Below are positions 44,986-59,400 of a stretch of DNA of 64,000 bases, in pieces. A program made the position numbers and the translations under genes. Source of the stretch: Rhodanobacter sp. B05 (GTDB lineage: Bacteria > Pseudomonadota > Gammaproteobacteria > Xanthomonadales > Rhodanobacteraceae); contig NZ_MUNU01000015.1 of assembly GCF_002001085.1 (NCBI RefSeq), forward strand, positions 404,847 through 468,846, read 5' to 3'. How positions within the stretch are numbered: position 1 is the first letter of the stretch; each line of letters starts with the position of its first letter. Under the pieces are notes generated by a model. It did no database searches, had not been told where the DNA came from, and saw only the letters and a program-made list of their open reading frames with translations.

Positions 44986-45327
44986 ATGGATTTCCTCAGC
45001 AGCCAGATCGCCCATATCCTCCACGCGCTGCAACAGTTCGAGTTGACGCCGTGGAAGATGGTGGGCTTTGCCGGCACCTTGATGTTCACCAGCCGCTGGT
45101 TCGTGCAGCTGTACTACACGCGCAAATACAAGCGCGTGGTGATGCCGTTGTCCTTCTGGTGGCTGTCGGTTTTCGGCAGCTTCCTGTTGCTGGCCTACTT
45201 CGTGTTCGGCAAGAACGACTCGGTCGGCATCCTCTCCAATTTCTTCCCGGTCTTCGTGTCGGTCTACAACCTGATCGTGCACCTGCGCCACCAGAAAAAC
45301 AGCATCACCGGCGACGCCACCACTTGA
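44986..45327 (+). CDS. LAB_N (lipid A biosynthesis N-terminal) domain membrane protein
   Basis: This 113-aa protein has three TM helices: WKMVGFAGTLMFTSRWFVQL, PLSFWWLSVFGSFLLLAYFV and LSNFFPVFVSVYNLIVHLRH. The W..G..G...F..R..VQ pattern with YYTRKYKR is the stand-alone LAB_N domain, a SemiSWEET/PQ-loop relative first named as an N-terminal extension of some LpxB proteins. Its biochemical function is unclear. It is often encoded near lipid A or glycosyltransferase genes, but here it stands alone and converges on metH. Confidence 0.8.
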   Translation: MDFLSSQIAHILHALQQFELTPWKMVGFAGTLMFTSRWFVQLYYTRKYKRVVMPLSFWWLSVFGSFLLLAYFVFGKNDSVGILSNFFPVFVSVYNLIVHLRHQKNSITGDATT

Positions 45328-45346
45328 TGGCGCATGGTGTGCGTGG

Positions 45347-48169
<2,823 letters not shown>

Positions 48170-48170
48170 G

Positions 48171-49250
48171 TTATGCAGCCTCCGCTTGTGCGGATGGCAG
48201 GACGCGCGGGGCAAAGTCGCGTACCGCCTCGGCGATCGCCTTGATATGCGCGGGCGTGGTACCGCAACAGCCGCCGACCAGGTTCAGCAGGCCGTCGCGG
48301 GCGAAGCCGCCGATCACGTCGGCCATGTGCTCGGGCGTCTCGTCGTATTCGCCGAACGCATTTGGCAGGCCGGCGTTCGGATGGGTGCTGACGTACACCT
48401 CGGCGAGGTTCGCCAGGGTCTGGATGTGCGGACGCAGATCGTCCGCGCCAAGCGCGCAGTTGAAGCCCACTGACAGCGGTCGCGCATGGCGCACCGAATA
48501 ATAGAACGCCTCGGCGGTCTGCCCCGACAGGGTGCGGCCGGAGCGGTCGGTGATGGTGCCGGAGATCATCACCGGCATCCGCGCACCACGCTGGTGGAAC
48601 AGCTCGCTCAACGCGAACAGCGCAGCCTTCGCATTCAAGGTGTCGAAGATCGTCTCGACCATGATCACGTCGGCGCCGCCGTCGATCAGGCCGTTGGCGG
48701 ATTCGGTGTAGTTCTCCGCCAGTTCCTCGAACGTGACATTGCGGAAACCCGGGTCGTTGACGTCCGGCGACAGCGAGGCGGTGCGGCTGGTCGGGCCGAG
48801 CACGCCGATCACGAAGCGCGGCTTTTCCGGTGTTTTCGCGGTCATCGCATCGCAGGCGGCACGGGCGAGTTTCGCGCCTTCGCGGTTCAACTCCTGTGCC
48901 AGATGCTGAAGCTTGTAGTCGGCCTGGCTGATCCGGGTCGAGTTGAAGGTGTTGGTCTCGACCAGGTCGGCGCCGGCTTCCAGATAGGCATCGTGCACGC
49001 CGCGAATGATCTGCGGCTGGGTCAGCGTGAGCAAGTCGTTGTTGCCGCGCAGGTCGCAGCCAGGGTGATCGTGGGCATGCGCGTGGCCGTCGTGGCCATG
49101 TTCGAAGCGTTCGCCGCGGAAGCCGCCTTCATCCAGCTCATGCGCCTGCAGCATGGTGCCCATGCCGCCGTCGAGGATAAGGATGCGTTGGCGCAGCGCC
49201 TGTTCGAGCAGGGCGACGCGGTCGGGGTGGAGCCAGGGCAGGGTGCTCAT
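48171..49250 (-). CDS. metH: Methionine synthase MetH, homocysteine-binding subunit
   Basis: This 359-aa protein is the N-terminal, zinc-dependent homocysteine S-methyltransferase module of a split MetH. It shows [10 protein letters not shown] (about 27-36), the zinc cysteine in [12 protein letters not shown], the CC pair in [12 protein letters not shown], and [14 protein letters not shown] histidine-rich insert at residues 51-62 ([12 protein letters not shown]) replaces a short loop of ordinary MetH, directly before the CDLRGNND segment. It may buffer zinc. AGGAAG precedes the ATG. It lies one base upstream of the second subunit and 28 bases downstream of the regulator, forming one operon. 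Confidence 0.93.
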   Translation of the reverse strand: MSTLPWLHPDRVALLEQALRQRILILDGGMGTMLQAHELDEGGFRGERFEHGHDGHAHAHDHPGCDLRGNNDLLTLTQPQIIRGVHDAYLEAGADLVETNTFNSTRISQADYKLQHLAQELNREGAKLARAACDAMTAKTPEKPRFVIGVLGPTSRTASLSPDVNDPGFRNVTFEELAENYTESANGLIDGGADVIMVETIFDTLNAKAALFALSELFHQRGARMPVMISGTITDRSGRTLSGQTAEAFYYSVRHARPLSVGFNCALGADDLRPHIQTLANLAEVYVSTHPNAGLPNAFGEYDETPEHMADVIGGFARDGLLNLVGGCCGTTPAHIKAIAEAVRDFAPRVLPSAQAEAA

Positions 49251-49278
49251 TGCAACTTCCTTTCACAAAAACTCAAAT

Positions 49279-50211
49279 TCAGGCGGGCTTGCGCGCCAGC
49301 AGGCTGATCACTTCGAAATGCGGTGCCTTGCGTTCGCGGCTGAGGCGGTTGCAGCTCAATACCTCGAGGCCGGCGGCACGCGCGTGACCATCGAGTTGGG
49401 CGCTGCTGAAACCCAGGTTGCGATGGTCGAACGGTTCGACCGCAGCGCGGTGGTCGTGCTGCCCCAGGGTTACCGCCAGCAGGCGACCACCGGGGCGCAG
49501 TACGCGCGCCGCCTCGGCCACCGTCTGCGCGGGATGTTCGGCGTAGGTCAGCGCGTGCAGCATCAGCACCAGGTCGAATTGTTGCTTGCCCAGCTCAAGC
49601 GCGTGCATGTCGCCCTGGACGACCCGCACGTTGGAAAACGCCTTCAGGCGCCTGGTGGCAGCCTCGACCACGCGCTCGCTGGAGTCCACGCAGACGATGG
49701 AATGCGCATGCGGCGCCAGCAGCTCCGCGGTGATGCCGTCGCCGGAGGCGATATCCAGCACGTCGCCGGTTTCCAGCAGTTGCAGCAGCGAGCGCGCCAG
49801 CGTCTCCCAGGTTCGGCCAGGCGAGTAGTGGCGTTCCATGTCACCGGCCACGGTGTCGGCCCAGCCTTCCTCGCGGGCACGATGGGCGAGTACGCCAGGC
49901 AGGCGCGCGGCATCCTCGCGCAGCAGCGCGTCGTCGATGCTGGTGCGCAGCGAGTCGAGCAGGTCGTGTTGCGCCTGGTCGCCTTCGTTGTTGGCGCGGT
50001 AGTAGGCAGAGACGCCGGCACGGCGGTCGCGCACCAGGCCGGCCTCCTTCAGCTTGGCCAGGTGGGTCGACACGCGCGGCTGCGCCAGATGCAACACGGC
50101 CGCGAGCTCGGCCACGGTCAACTCCTCGCCTTCAAGCAGCGCCAGCAGCCGCACCCGGGTCGGGTCGGCCAGCAACCGGAGCACGCTGGAGGCGGTCGCC
50201 AGGTCCATCAT
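49279..50211 (-). CDS. ArsR-type regulator fused to SAM-dependent methyltransferase (SahR-like)
   Basis: This 310-aa protein joins an ArsR winged helix (residues 1-90: VLRLLADPTRVRLLALLEGE, then AQPRVSTHLAKLKEAGLVRD) to a class I methyltransferase fold (about 130-310) with the SAM motif VLDIASGDGITAELL. Its position as first gene of the metH operon suggests it senses SAM or S-adenosylhomocysteine and represses the operon. SahR is the named proteobacterial regulator of this type, and the exact identity is inferred. Either of two adjacent ATG codons (50211 and 50208) may start it. Confidence 0.82.
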   Translation of the reverse strand: MMDLATASSVLRLLADPTRVRLLALLEGEELTVAELAAVLHLAQPRVSTHLAKLKEAGLVRDRRAGVSAYYRANNEGDQAQHDLLDSLRTSIDDALLREDAARLPGVLAHRAREEGWADTVAGDMERHYSPGRTWETLARSLLQLLETGDVLDIASGDGITAELLAPHAHSIVCVDSSERVVEAATRRLKAFSNVRVVQGDMHALELGKQQFDLVLMLHALTYAEHPAQTVAEAARVLRPGGRLLAVTLGQHDHRAAVEPFDHRNLGFSSAQLDGHARAAGLEVLSCNRLSRERKAPHFEVISLLARKPA

Positions 50212-50219
50212 TATCCTTG

Positions 50220-50229
50220 TATCGCGATA
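50220..50229. promoter_or_regulatory. Candidate operator of the metH-operon regulator
   Basis: TATCGCGATA is a perfect 10-base palindrome, 8 bases ahead of the regulator start, in the gap shared with the divergent acyl-CoA dehydrogenase. ArsR-type dyads of the ATATC/GATAT type are expected for SahR-like proteins. Assignment is inference. Confidence 0.4.
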
Positions 50230-50361
50230 TAAAGATGTACAGGCTAGGCGTCGTTTGCCAAGTCGTCAAGCGGTGCGATGGCGGTTGTCGGCACGGCACC
50301 CATGCGCAGTCGACCCGGCTTCGCGGCTAAAATGGCCGGCTTTCCCCATGCAGGAACTCCC

Positions 50362-51522
<1,161 letters not shown>

Positions 51523-51530
51523 CGGTGTCA

Positions 51531-51620
51531 TGTAGGAGCCCGCTCGCGGGCGATGCTGTTGCTTTGATGTTGGATAGGAAAATTCAGAGCAACAGCATCG
51601 CCCGCGAGCGGGCTCCTACA
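51531..51620. repeat. REP-like inverted pair, family B, second copy
   Basis: TGTAGGAGCCCGCTCGCGGG at the left is mirrored by CCCGCGAGCGGGCTCCTACA at the right, around a less conserved centre with its own inner dyad (GATGCTGTTGCT and AGCAACAGCATC). It lies between convergent genes and could end both transcripts. Confidence 0.88.
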
Positions 51621-51625
51621 TTATT

Positions 51626-54600
51626 TCAACTTCCGCGCCGCGGATCCGAGTCGAACGACTGCATGCCGTGACCACTCGGTGTGGCTGGTGTGGCGGTATC
51701 GCCATCCAGCTTGTCGCCCAGCAATCGCCGCACCACGACGTAGAACACCGGGATCAGCAGCACGCCGAGGAAGGTGGCGAACAGCATGCCGCCGATCACG
51801 CCGGTGCCGATCGCGTGGCGCGCGTTGGCGCCGGCGCCGCTGGAGATGAACAGCGGGAACACGCCGAGGATGAAGGCCAGCGAGGTCATCAGGATCGGGC
51901 GCAGGCGCAGGCGGGCCGCATCGATGGTGGCCTCACGCAGCGAGCGGCCGGCTTTCTGTTCGGCCACCGCGAACTCCACGATCAGGATCGCGTTCTTCGC
52001 GGCCAGGCCGATCACCGTGATCAGGCCGATCTTGAAGTAGATGTCGTCTGGCAGGCCGCGCAGCAGGGTGAACACCACCGTGCCGAGCAGGCCCAGCGGC
52101 ACCACCAGCATCACCGAGACCGGGATCGACCAGCTTTCGTACAGAGCGGCCAGGGCCAGGAACACGATCACGATCGACAGGATCATCAGCAAGGTGGCGG
52201 CATTGCCGGACAGGATTTCCTGGTAGGACTGGCCAGTCCAGTCGAAGCCGAAACCCTTGGGCAGGTTGTTGTGGACGATCTGCTCCATCTTGTTCATCGC
52301 CTCGCCCGAGGCGTGTCCGGGTGCCGGCGAGCCCACGATTTCGACGGCGGAGTAGCCGTTGTAACGGGTCAGCGATGGCGAGGACACATCCCACTGGCTG
52401 CGCACCACGGTGGACAGCGGAATCATCTCCGGTGTGCCGCTGGCGGTGGTCTGGGTGCTGGGGGTGAAGATGTGCTGCAGCGCTTCGGGGCCCATGCGAT
52501 ACGGCGCGTCGGCCTGCATGATCACCCGCTTGATGCGGCCACCGTAGGTGAAGTCGTTGACGTATACCGGCGCCAGCATCAGTCCGATCGCGTTGTAGAT
52601 GTCACCCACCTGCAGGCCCATCGACTGCGCCTGCACGCGGTCCACATCCAGGTGCAGCTGTGGTGAATCCTCCAGCGCATTGGGCCGCACGCCGGTCAGC
52701 CCGGGATCCTGGCTGGCCTTGCCCAGCAGGATGTTGCGGGCCGCGGTGAGTGCGTCGCGACCGGCGCCGCCACGATCCTGCAGGTACATGTCGAAGCCGC
52801 CGAACTGGCCCAGCCCCTGCACGGTGGGGATGTTGGCCACGAAGATCCGTGCATCGTGGATCTGCTGCATCTCGCCGTTGGCGCGCTGGATGAATTCGGC
52901 GGCGGTGACGTCGCGCTTGGCCCAGTCCTTGAGCTTGATGAAGGCCATGCCCGCATTCTCGCCGGAACCGATGAAGCTGAAGCCGGTGACCTGCAGCACG
53001 CCTTCCACCGCCGGGTCCTTCTTCAGGATCTCGCGCATCTGCGCCATCACCGCCGAGGTGCGCTGCTTGGTGGCACCCGGCGGCAACTGGATCACCGACA
53101 GCGCGTAGCCCTGATCCTCTTCCGGCAGGAAGCTGCCGGGCAGGCGCGTGTACAGGAAGCCGCCCAGCACCGCGAGCAGCACGAAGGCCAGCATCCAGCG
53201 TGGCGCGTGACGCACGGCGCCGCCGATATGGCCGGTGTAGGTGTGCGTGGTCCAGTCGAACAGCTGGTTGAACTTGCGGAACAGGATGTTCTTCTTCTTG
53301 TCGTGCTCCGCCTGCAGGAAGCTGGCGCACAGGGCCGGCGTGAACGAAAGCGCCAGGAAGGCCGAGAAGCCCATCGACATCGCGATGGTCAGCGCGAACT
53401 GCTTGTAGATGATGCCGGAGGCGCCCGGCTGCAGCGCCGAGGGGATGAACACCGCCGCCAGCACCACGGTGATCGCCACCACCGCGCCGGTGATCTGGCC
53501 CATCGCCTTGCGCGTGGCGTCCTTGGGCGACAGACCTTCCTCGGTCATGATGCGCTCGACGTTCTCGATCACCACGATCGCGTCGTCGACCACGATGCCG
53601 ATCGCCAGCACCATGCCGAACAGGGTCAGCTGGTTGATGGTGAAGCCGAGTATGAGCATGCCCAGGAACGTGCCGAGCAGGGCGACCGGGATCACCAGGG
53701 TCGGGATGATGGTGGCGCGGATGTTCTGCAGGAACAGCAGCATCACCAGGAACACCAGGATGATCGCCTCGATCAGCGTGTGCACCACCTCGTTGATCGA
53801 GATGGTCACGAAGGCGGTGCTGTCGTACGGGCTGAACCAGGTCACGCCCTGCGGGAAGCTTGGCGCCAGCTCGTCCATCTTGCTGCGCACGGCGGTGGCC
53901 ACGTTGAGCGCGTTGGCGCCGGGCAGCAGCTGGATCGCGAACGCGCCGATCGGCTTGCCGTTGTACTGGGTGTCGAAGCCGTAGCCGCCGGGACCGAAGC
54001 TGATGCGCGCCACGTCGCCGAGGGTGACCGTGGTGCCGTCCGGGTTCGCGCGCAGGATGATGCCGGCGAACTGTTCGGGCGAGGTGAAGCGGCCCTCGGT
54101 CGACACGGTGGCGCTGAAGCCCTGGCCGGGCAGGGCCGGGTCGGCGCCGAGCGAGCCCGCCGCGAACTGCACGTTCTGCGCCTGGATTGCGGCCAGCACC
54201 TGGCTGGCCGACAGGTTGTAGCCGTGCAGCTTGTCCGGGTTCAGCCAGATCCGCATGGCGTATTCGGAGCCGAACTGCTGGGTGCTGCCGACGCCGGGCA
54301 CGCGGGAGATCTGGTCGAGCACCTGCGAGCCGACGATGTCGTTGAGGCGGTCGCGATCGATGCTCGGGTTGTCCGAGGTCAGCGCCACCACCATCAGGAA
54401 GCCGGAGTTGGCCTTGGCCACCACCACGCCCTGCTGGGTCACCTCGGACGGCAGCCGTGGCGTGGCCAGCGCCACCTTGTTCTGCACCTGCACCTGGGCA
54501 ATGTCGGGATCGGTGCCGCTTTCGAAAGTCAGCGTGATGCTGGCACGCCCGTTGGCACTGGACGACGAGCTGAAATACAGCAGGTGGTCGATGCCGGTCA

Positions 54601-54805
54601 GCTGCTGCTCGATCACCTGGGTGACGGTCTTTTCGGTGGTGTCGGCGCTGGCGCCGGGGTAGGTCGCGCTCACCGTCACCGAGGGCGGGGCGATCGTCGG
54701 GTACGACTCCACGCCCAGGTTGAGGATGGCCAGCACGCCACCCAGGGAAATCAGGATGGCGACCACCCAGGCGAAGATCGGGCGGTCGATGAAGAAACTC
54801 GGCAT
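51626..54805 (-). CDS. RND multidrug efflux permease (HAE1 family, AcrB/MexB-like)
   Basis: This 1,059-aa trimeric proton antiporter has twelve TM helices and two large periplasmic loops. The N terminus (MPSFFIDRPIFAWVVAILIS) is diagnostic. The proton relay is intact: DD in GIVVDDAIVVIENVERIM (TM4) and Lys in GLAAKNAILIVEFA (TM10). It is encoded 13 bases after its adaptor. No outer-membrane TolC/OprM gene follows, so the pump must use a channel encoded elsewhere. The substrate range cannot be read from sequence. Confidence 0.95.
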   Translation of the reverse strand: MPSFFIDRPIFAWVVAILISLGGVLAILNLGVESYPTIAPPSVTVSATYPGASADTTEKTVTQVIEQQLTGIDHLLYFSSSSSANGRASITLTFESGTDPDIAQVQVQNKVALATPRLPSEVTQQGVVVAKANSGFLMVVALTSDNPSIDRDRLNDIVGSQVLDQISRVPGVGSTQQFGSEYAMRIWLNPDKLHGYNLSASQVLAAIQAQNVQFAAGSLGADPALPGQGFSATVSTEGRFTSPEQFAGIILRANPDGTTVTLGDVARISFGPGGYGFDTQYNGKPIGAFAIQLLPGANALNVATAVRSKMDELAPSFPQGVTWFSPYDSTAFVTISINEVVHTLIEAIILVFLVMLLFLQNIRATIIPTLVIPVALLGTFLGMLILGFTINQLTLFGMVLAIGIVVDDAIVVIENVERIMTEEGLSPKDATRKAMGQITGAVVAITVVLAAVFIPSALQPGASGIIYKQFALTIAMSMGFSAFLALSFTPALCASFLQAEHDKKKNILFRKFNQLFDWTTHTYTGHIGGAVRHAPRWMLAFVLLAVLGGFLYTRLPGSFLPEEDQGYALSVIQLPPGATKQRTSAVMAQMREILKKDPAVEGVLQVTGFSFIGSGENAGMAFIKLKDWAKRDVTAAEFIQRANGEMQQIHDARIFVANIPTVQGLGQFGGFDMYLQDRGGAGRDALTAARNILLGKASQDPGLTGVRPNALEDSPQLHLDVDRVQAQSMGLQVGDIYNAIGLMLAPVYVNDFTYGGRIKRVIMQADAPYRMGPEALQHIFTPSTQTTASGTPEMIPLSTVVRSQWDVSSPSLTRYNGYSAVEIVGSPAPGHASGEAMNKMEQIVHNNLPKGFGFDWTGQSYQEILSGNAATLLMILSIVIVFLALAALYESWSIPVSVMLVVPLGLLGTVVFTLLRGLPDDIYFKIGLITVIGLAAKNAILIVEFAVAEQKAGRSLREATIDAARLRLRPILMTSLAFILGVFPLFISSGAGANARHAIGTGVIGGMLFATFLGVLLIPVFYVVVRRLLGDKLDGDTATPATPSGHGMQSFDSDPRRGS

Positions 54806-54818
54806 CGTCGTGACTCCG

Positions 54819-56000
54819 TTACTTGCCGCTCGGCGCGGCTGGCGGATGGCTCGATGACGAGCTGGCGGCGGGATGCCACGGGCTGGCCTTGGCCGGTGCG
54901 CCCGCCTTCACGTTCTGGATGCCCGAGACCACCACCTGGTCGCCGGCCGCGAGGCCGTCGTTGATGACCCAGTTGCCGCCGACCATGTCGGCGGTGGCGA
55001 CGTCCTTGCGCACGACGTTGCCGTCGGCGCCGACCGTCATCACGTACGCGCCCACGGTGTCGCGCTGCACCGCCTGTTGCGGCACCAGGAACACCTTGTG
55101 CTGCTGGCCGAGGTTGGCCTTCAGCGTCACGTACATGCCGGGCAGCAGGCCGTGCTTCGGATTGGGCACCTTGGCGCGCAGGTTGACCGAACCGGTGGCC
55201 GGGTTGACCGTGGTGTCGGAGAAATCCAGCACGCCGGGCTCGGCATAGACGCTGCCGTCGGGCATGGTGATCTGCACGCTGGCCTTGTTCGGGTCGGCCA
55301 GGGTGACGTTGCCGCTGCTCTGCGCGCGGCGCATCTGTTCCAGCGAATCCACGCTCATGGTGAAGTTCACGTACAGCGGATCGATCTGGTCGACGGTGGT
55401 CAGCAAGGTGGCCTCGCCATTGCCGACCAGGGCACCTTCGGTGACCTGCTGCTGGCCGGCGCGGCCGTCGATCGGCGAAGTCACGTTGGCATAGCCCAGG
55501 TTGATGCGAGCTGTTTCCACGTTGGCGCGGGCAGCCTGCACGGCGGCGGCGCTGCTGCGTTCGGCCGCCAGCGCGTTGTCCAGGTCGGACTTCGACACAT
55601 ACCCCTTGGGCGCCAGTTCACGCACGCGCTGTGCGGTGACCTTGTTGTTGGTCCAGGTTGCCTGGGCCTGCGCCAGCGATGCCTGTGCGGCGTTCAGCGC
55701 GGCCTTCAGCGGAGCGGGGTCGATCTGGAACAGCAGCTGCCCGCGCTTCACGTTGGTGCCTTCGTCATAGTCGCGCTTGAGCAGCACGCCGGCCACCCGC
55801 GCGCGCACGTCGGCGCTGCGGAATGCCGAGAGGCGCCCGACCAGATCACGCGTCAGCGGCGAACTCTGCGGCTGCGCCGTGATCACGCCAACTTCCGGTG
55901 GCGGCATCTTCGGCGGCCCGTTTTCCTTGCCCCTGCCGCAGGCGCTCAATACCAGCAGGCTCAGGCACAGCAGCGGCGTGCTCAGTAACGAGGACTTCAT
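54819..56000 (-). CDS. RND periplasmic adaptor lipoprotein (AcrA/MexA-like)
   Basis: This 393-aa membrane-fusion protein has the signal peptide MKSSLLSTPLLCLSLLVLSA with lipobox LSAC, giving Cys21. Family blocks are LVGRLSAFRSADVRARVAGV, then LLFQIDPAPLKAALNAAQAS with a coiled-coil hairpin to about residue 175, YANVTSPIDGRAGQQQVTEG and VFLVPQQAVQRDTVGAYVM. It should bridge the permease to an outer-membrane channel. It is the first gene of a two-gene leftward operon. No TetR/MarR regulator is next to it. Confidence 0.95.
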   Translation of the reverse strand: MKSSLLSTPLLCLSLLVLSACGRGKENGPPKMPPPEVGVITAQPQSSPLTRDLVGRLSAFRSADVRARVAGVLLKRDYDEGTNVKRGQLLFQIDPAPLKAALNAAQASLAQAQATWTNNKVTAQRVRELAPKGYVSKSDLDNALAAERSSAAAVQAARANVETARINLGYANVTSPIDGRAGQQQVTEGALVGNGEATLLTTVDQIDPLYVNFTMSVDSLEQMRRAQSSGNVTLADPNKASVQITMPDGSVYAEPGVLDFSDTTVNPATGSVNLRAKVPNPKHGLLPGMYVTLKANLGQQHKVFLVPQQAVQRDTVGAYVMTVGADGNVVRKDVATADMVGGNWVINDGLAAGDQVVVSGIQNVKAGAPAKASPWHPAASSSSSHPPAAPSGK

Positions 56001-56473
56001 GGGAACTCCAGGATTTCTTGACGTGCTTGTTGTTGGGGTGTGGGGTGAAGCCTGACGTCGTGCGGCAGACGGAACGAATACCGCACGACGTCAGGGGTGT
56101 CGCGTGCCACAAGTTGGCTCGGTATATGGATCGCCCGCGCGGCTGTCGTCGCCTTGTTGCGGCCGTGCCACGCTGGACGGGTGATGAAAAATCCATACTG
56201 GACTGCCTAGTATACATATTATGGGTGGCTCGTGGCCAACTTCGCATCGGCATCGCGTGCATTTCGCGACGCATCGATTTGGCAAGCGGTCGCGTGATCT
56301 TCGTTCAGGCCTTGTCGATGCCGCGCGACGGATGATGAGCCTTTTACGCCAGTCAGCCGTGTCGGCCGGGTCGACGCGGCCCCGCGCAAGTGGATTCGCG
56401 TGGTGGCGCAGCGTATCCTTCAGCGGATTTGTTACGCGATTCCCGATTTCGTCCCAACTTACCAGCAGATGCC
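56001..56473. promoter_or_regulatory. Gene-free divergent control region with a candidate operator at 56196-56212
   Basis: This 473-base gap between the divergent efflux operon and glutamate dehydrogenase contains no credible gene. Near its middle TACTGGACTGCCTAGTA (56196-56212) is an imperfect palindrome (TACT-GG/CC-AGTA) next to an AT-rich run (TATACATATTATG) unlike the GC-rich surroundings. A TetR-type repressor site over the efflux promoter would look like this. The matching regulator is not in the window. No strong promoter hexamer pair could be assigned. Confidence 0.4.
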
Positions 56474-59400
56474 ATGAATGCGACCATTGCGGCAACCGAT
56501 CATTCCCTTCCGTCCGTCGTGCTTGCCGAGCTGAAGAAGGGTGGTCTCTCGCCCCAGCGTCTGGCCCAGGCCGAGGCGTTCAGCGCTGCCTTCTTCGCCC
56601 GGGTTGGCGGCAGCGACATCCATCTGCACACGCCGGTGCAATGGGCGGCGCTGGTGGGTGGCCTGCTTGAATTCATGCAGCAGCGCCCGGCGGGGCGCGC
56701 CGTGGTGCGCGTGCTGAGCCCGGCCGATATCCATGCCGGGCGCAGCCTGTTGCAGATCGTTACCGACGACATGCCGTTCCTGATCGATACCGTGAGCATG
56801 GTCGTGTCGGACAGCCTGCAGACGCACGCGGTGATCCACCCCGTGGTGATGGTGTCGCGCGACGCCGCCGGCGCCCTGCAGCGCATCGGCGACGCGACGG
56901 GGCAGGCCGAATCGGTGATGCATTTCGAGATCGACCGCGCCGCCGATGCAGCCGAGCAGGAACTCCTGAAGACCCAGGTCGAGGCCGCGCTGGAGGACGT
57001 GCGCGCGGCCGTCGGCGACTGGGCCGCGATGCGCGACAAGGCACTCGCGGTTGCCGACGAATTGCCGCAGCGGGCGATGCCGCTGGATGCCGCCTCGGTG
57101 CAGGAGGCGTCCGCCTTCATGCACTGGCTGGCGGACGACAACTTCACTTTCCTGGGATATCGCGAATACGAAGTCACCGATGCCGATGGCGAACGCGTGC
57201 TGCGTTCGGTGGGGTCGTCCGGCCTGGGCATCCTGCGCAAGACCGATCGCTCGCTCGCGCCGCGTTCGCTGCGTACGCTGGCGGCGACCGAGCTGCCGCA
57301 GTCGGGGGCTACCGATGCGATCATCCTGACCAAGACCAATGCGCGCTCGCACGTGCATCGTCCGGGCTACATGGATTACGTCGGCGTGCTGCAGTTCGGT
57401 GCCGACGGCAGGGCCGTTGCCGAGCAGCGCTTCCTCGGCCTGTTCACCTCCAGCTCGTACATGACCCGTCCGCAGGACGTGCCACTGGTGAGGCACAAGG
57501 TCGAGGCCGTGATGGCGCGTTCGGGCCTCAAGCGCGATTCGTATTCAGGCAAGTCGTTGCGCCACATCCTGGAGACGCTGCCGCGCGACGAGCTGCTGCA
57601 GGGCACCGAGGACGAGCTGTTCAATACCTCGATGGGCATCCTCGAACTGCGCCAGCGGGCACGCACGCGGTTGTTCGTGCGGCGCGACCGTTACGGGCGT
57701 TTCTTCACCTGCATGGTGTTCGTGCCGCGCGACCGTTTCAACACCTCGGTGCGCGAACGCATCGAGGCCATGCTGGGCACGGCCCTGCACGCCGTGCAGA
57801 GCGATTCCTCGGTGGAAATGGGCGAATCGGCGCTGGCGCGGCTGACCATCGTGATGCGGCCCAAGATCGGCGACCAGCCCGTCTATGACCTGGCTGCGCT
57901 CGAGCATGGCGTCGCCGCCATCGTGCGCAACTGGCATGACGAGGTGCGCGACGCGCTGGTGCATCTGCGCGGCGACCACGAGGGCGTGGTGCTGGCCAAT
58001 CGCTACGCGAAGTCGTTGCCGGCCGGTTACGTCGAGGACGTGAGCCCGGGCGTGGCCGCCGAGGACATCCATCAGTTGTCGCAGCTGGCGGGCGACAACG
58101 CCTTGCGCATGTCCTTCTACCATCCGCCGCAGGAACCGGAGACGCTGCGCTTCAAGGTCTACCGCTCCGGTGGCGATATCGCCTTGTCCGAGGTCTTGCC
58201 GCAGCTGGAAAACCTCGGCCTGCGCGTGCTCACCGAGCACGTCTACGAGATTCCCGGCGATGCGCCGCTGTCGATCCAGGACTTCGACGTGCAGCCGGTC
58301 GGCAAGCTCACTTTCAGCGTCGAGCAGGTCGGCGCCCTGTTCGAGGATGCGTTCGAGCAGATCTGGCGCGGCAACGCCGAGAACGACGGCTTCAACCGGC
58401 TGGTGCTGGGTGCCAAGTTGAGCTGGCGCCAGGTCGCGATGCTGCGCGGTTATTCGAAGTACCTGCTGCAGACCGGCGCCACGTTCTCGCAGAGCTACAT
58501 GGAGGAGACCCTCAACCGCTACCCGGCGATTGCCGGTCTGCTGGTGGAGTTGTTCCTGGCGAAATTCGATCCGCGTCGCGAGGCGCTGTCGGCGGGCGAG
58601 TTGAAGCTCGCCGGTGCCACCCTCGCGGTCGAGATGCAGACCCTGATTCCCGCCCACGTCCAGGCCGCGCAGCCCGCCCTGATCAACGACATGAGCGCCG
58701 CGCTGTCGCGGCCCCGCGCCGAGCAGATCGGGGTGGTCGAAGGGGCCATCGGCGTGCTGCTGGAGAACGTCGCCAGCCTCGACGAGGATCGCATCCTGCG
58801 CAGCTTCGTCGGCTTGATCCGCGCCACCTTGCGCACCAGCTTTTTCCAGCGCTGGAATGGCGAGTACCGGCCGTACATCAGCTACAAACTCGACTCGCAC
58901 CAGGTATCCGAGCTGCCCAAGCCCGTGCCGTATCGCGAGATCTGGGTCTGCGCGCCGCGCGTGGAAGGCATCCACCTGCGCTTCGGCGCGGTGGCGCGTG
59001 GTGGCTTGCGTTGGTCCGACCGCCGCGAGGATTTCCGCACCGAGGTGCTGGGCCTGGTGAAGGCGCAGATGGTGAAGAACACGGTGATCGTGCCGGTCGG
59101 TTCCAAGGGCGGCTTCTTCGTCAAGAAGGCGCCCGTCGGCGGCGACCGCGACGCGCAGCTGGCCGAGGGCATCGCCTGCTACAAGCTGTTCATCAACGGC
59201 CTGCTCGACATCACCGACAACCTGGCCGACGGCAAGGTGGTGAACCCGCACGACGTGGTTCGTCACGACGACGACGATCCGTACCTGGTGGTGGCCGCCG
59301 ACAAGGGCACGGCCACGTTCTCCGACATTGCCAATGCGATCTCGATCGAGCACGACTACTGGCTCGGCGACGCATTTGCCTCCGGTGGCTCGCACGGCTA

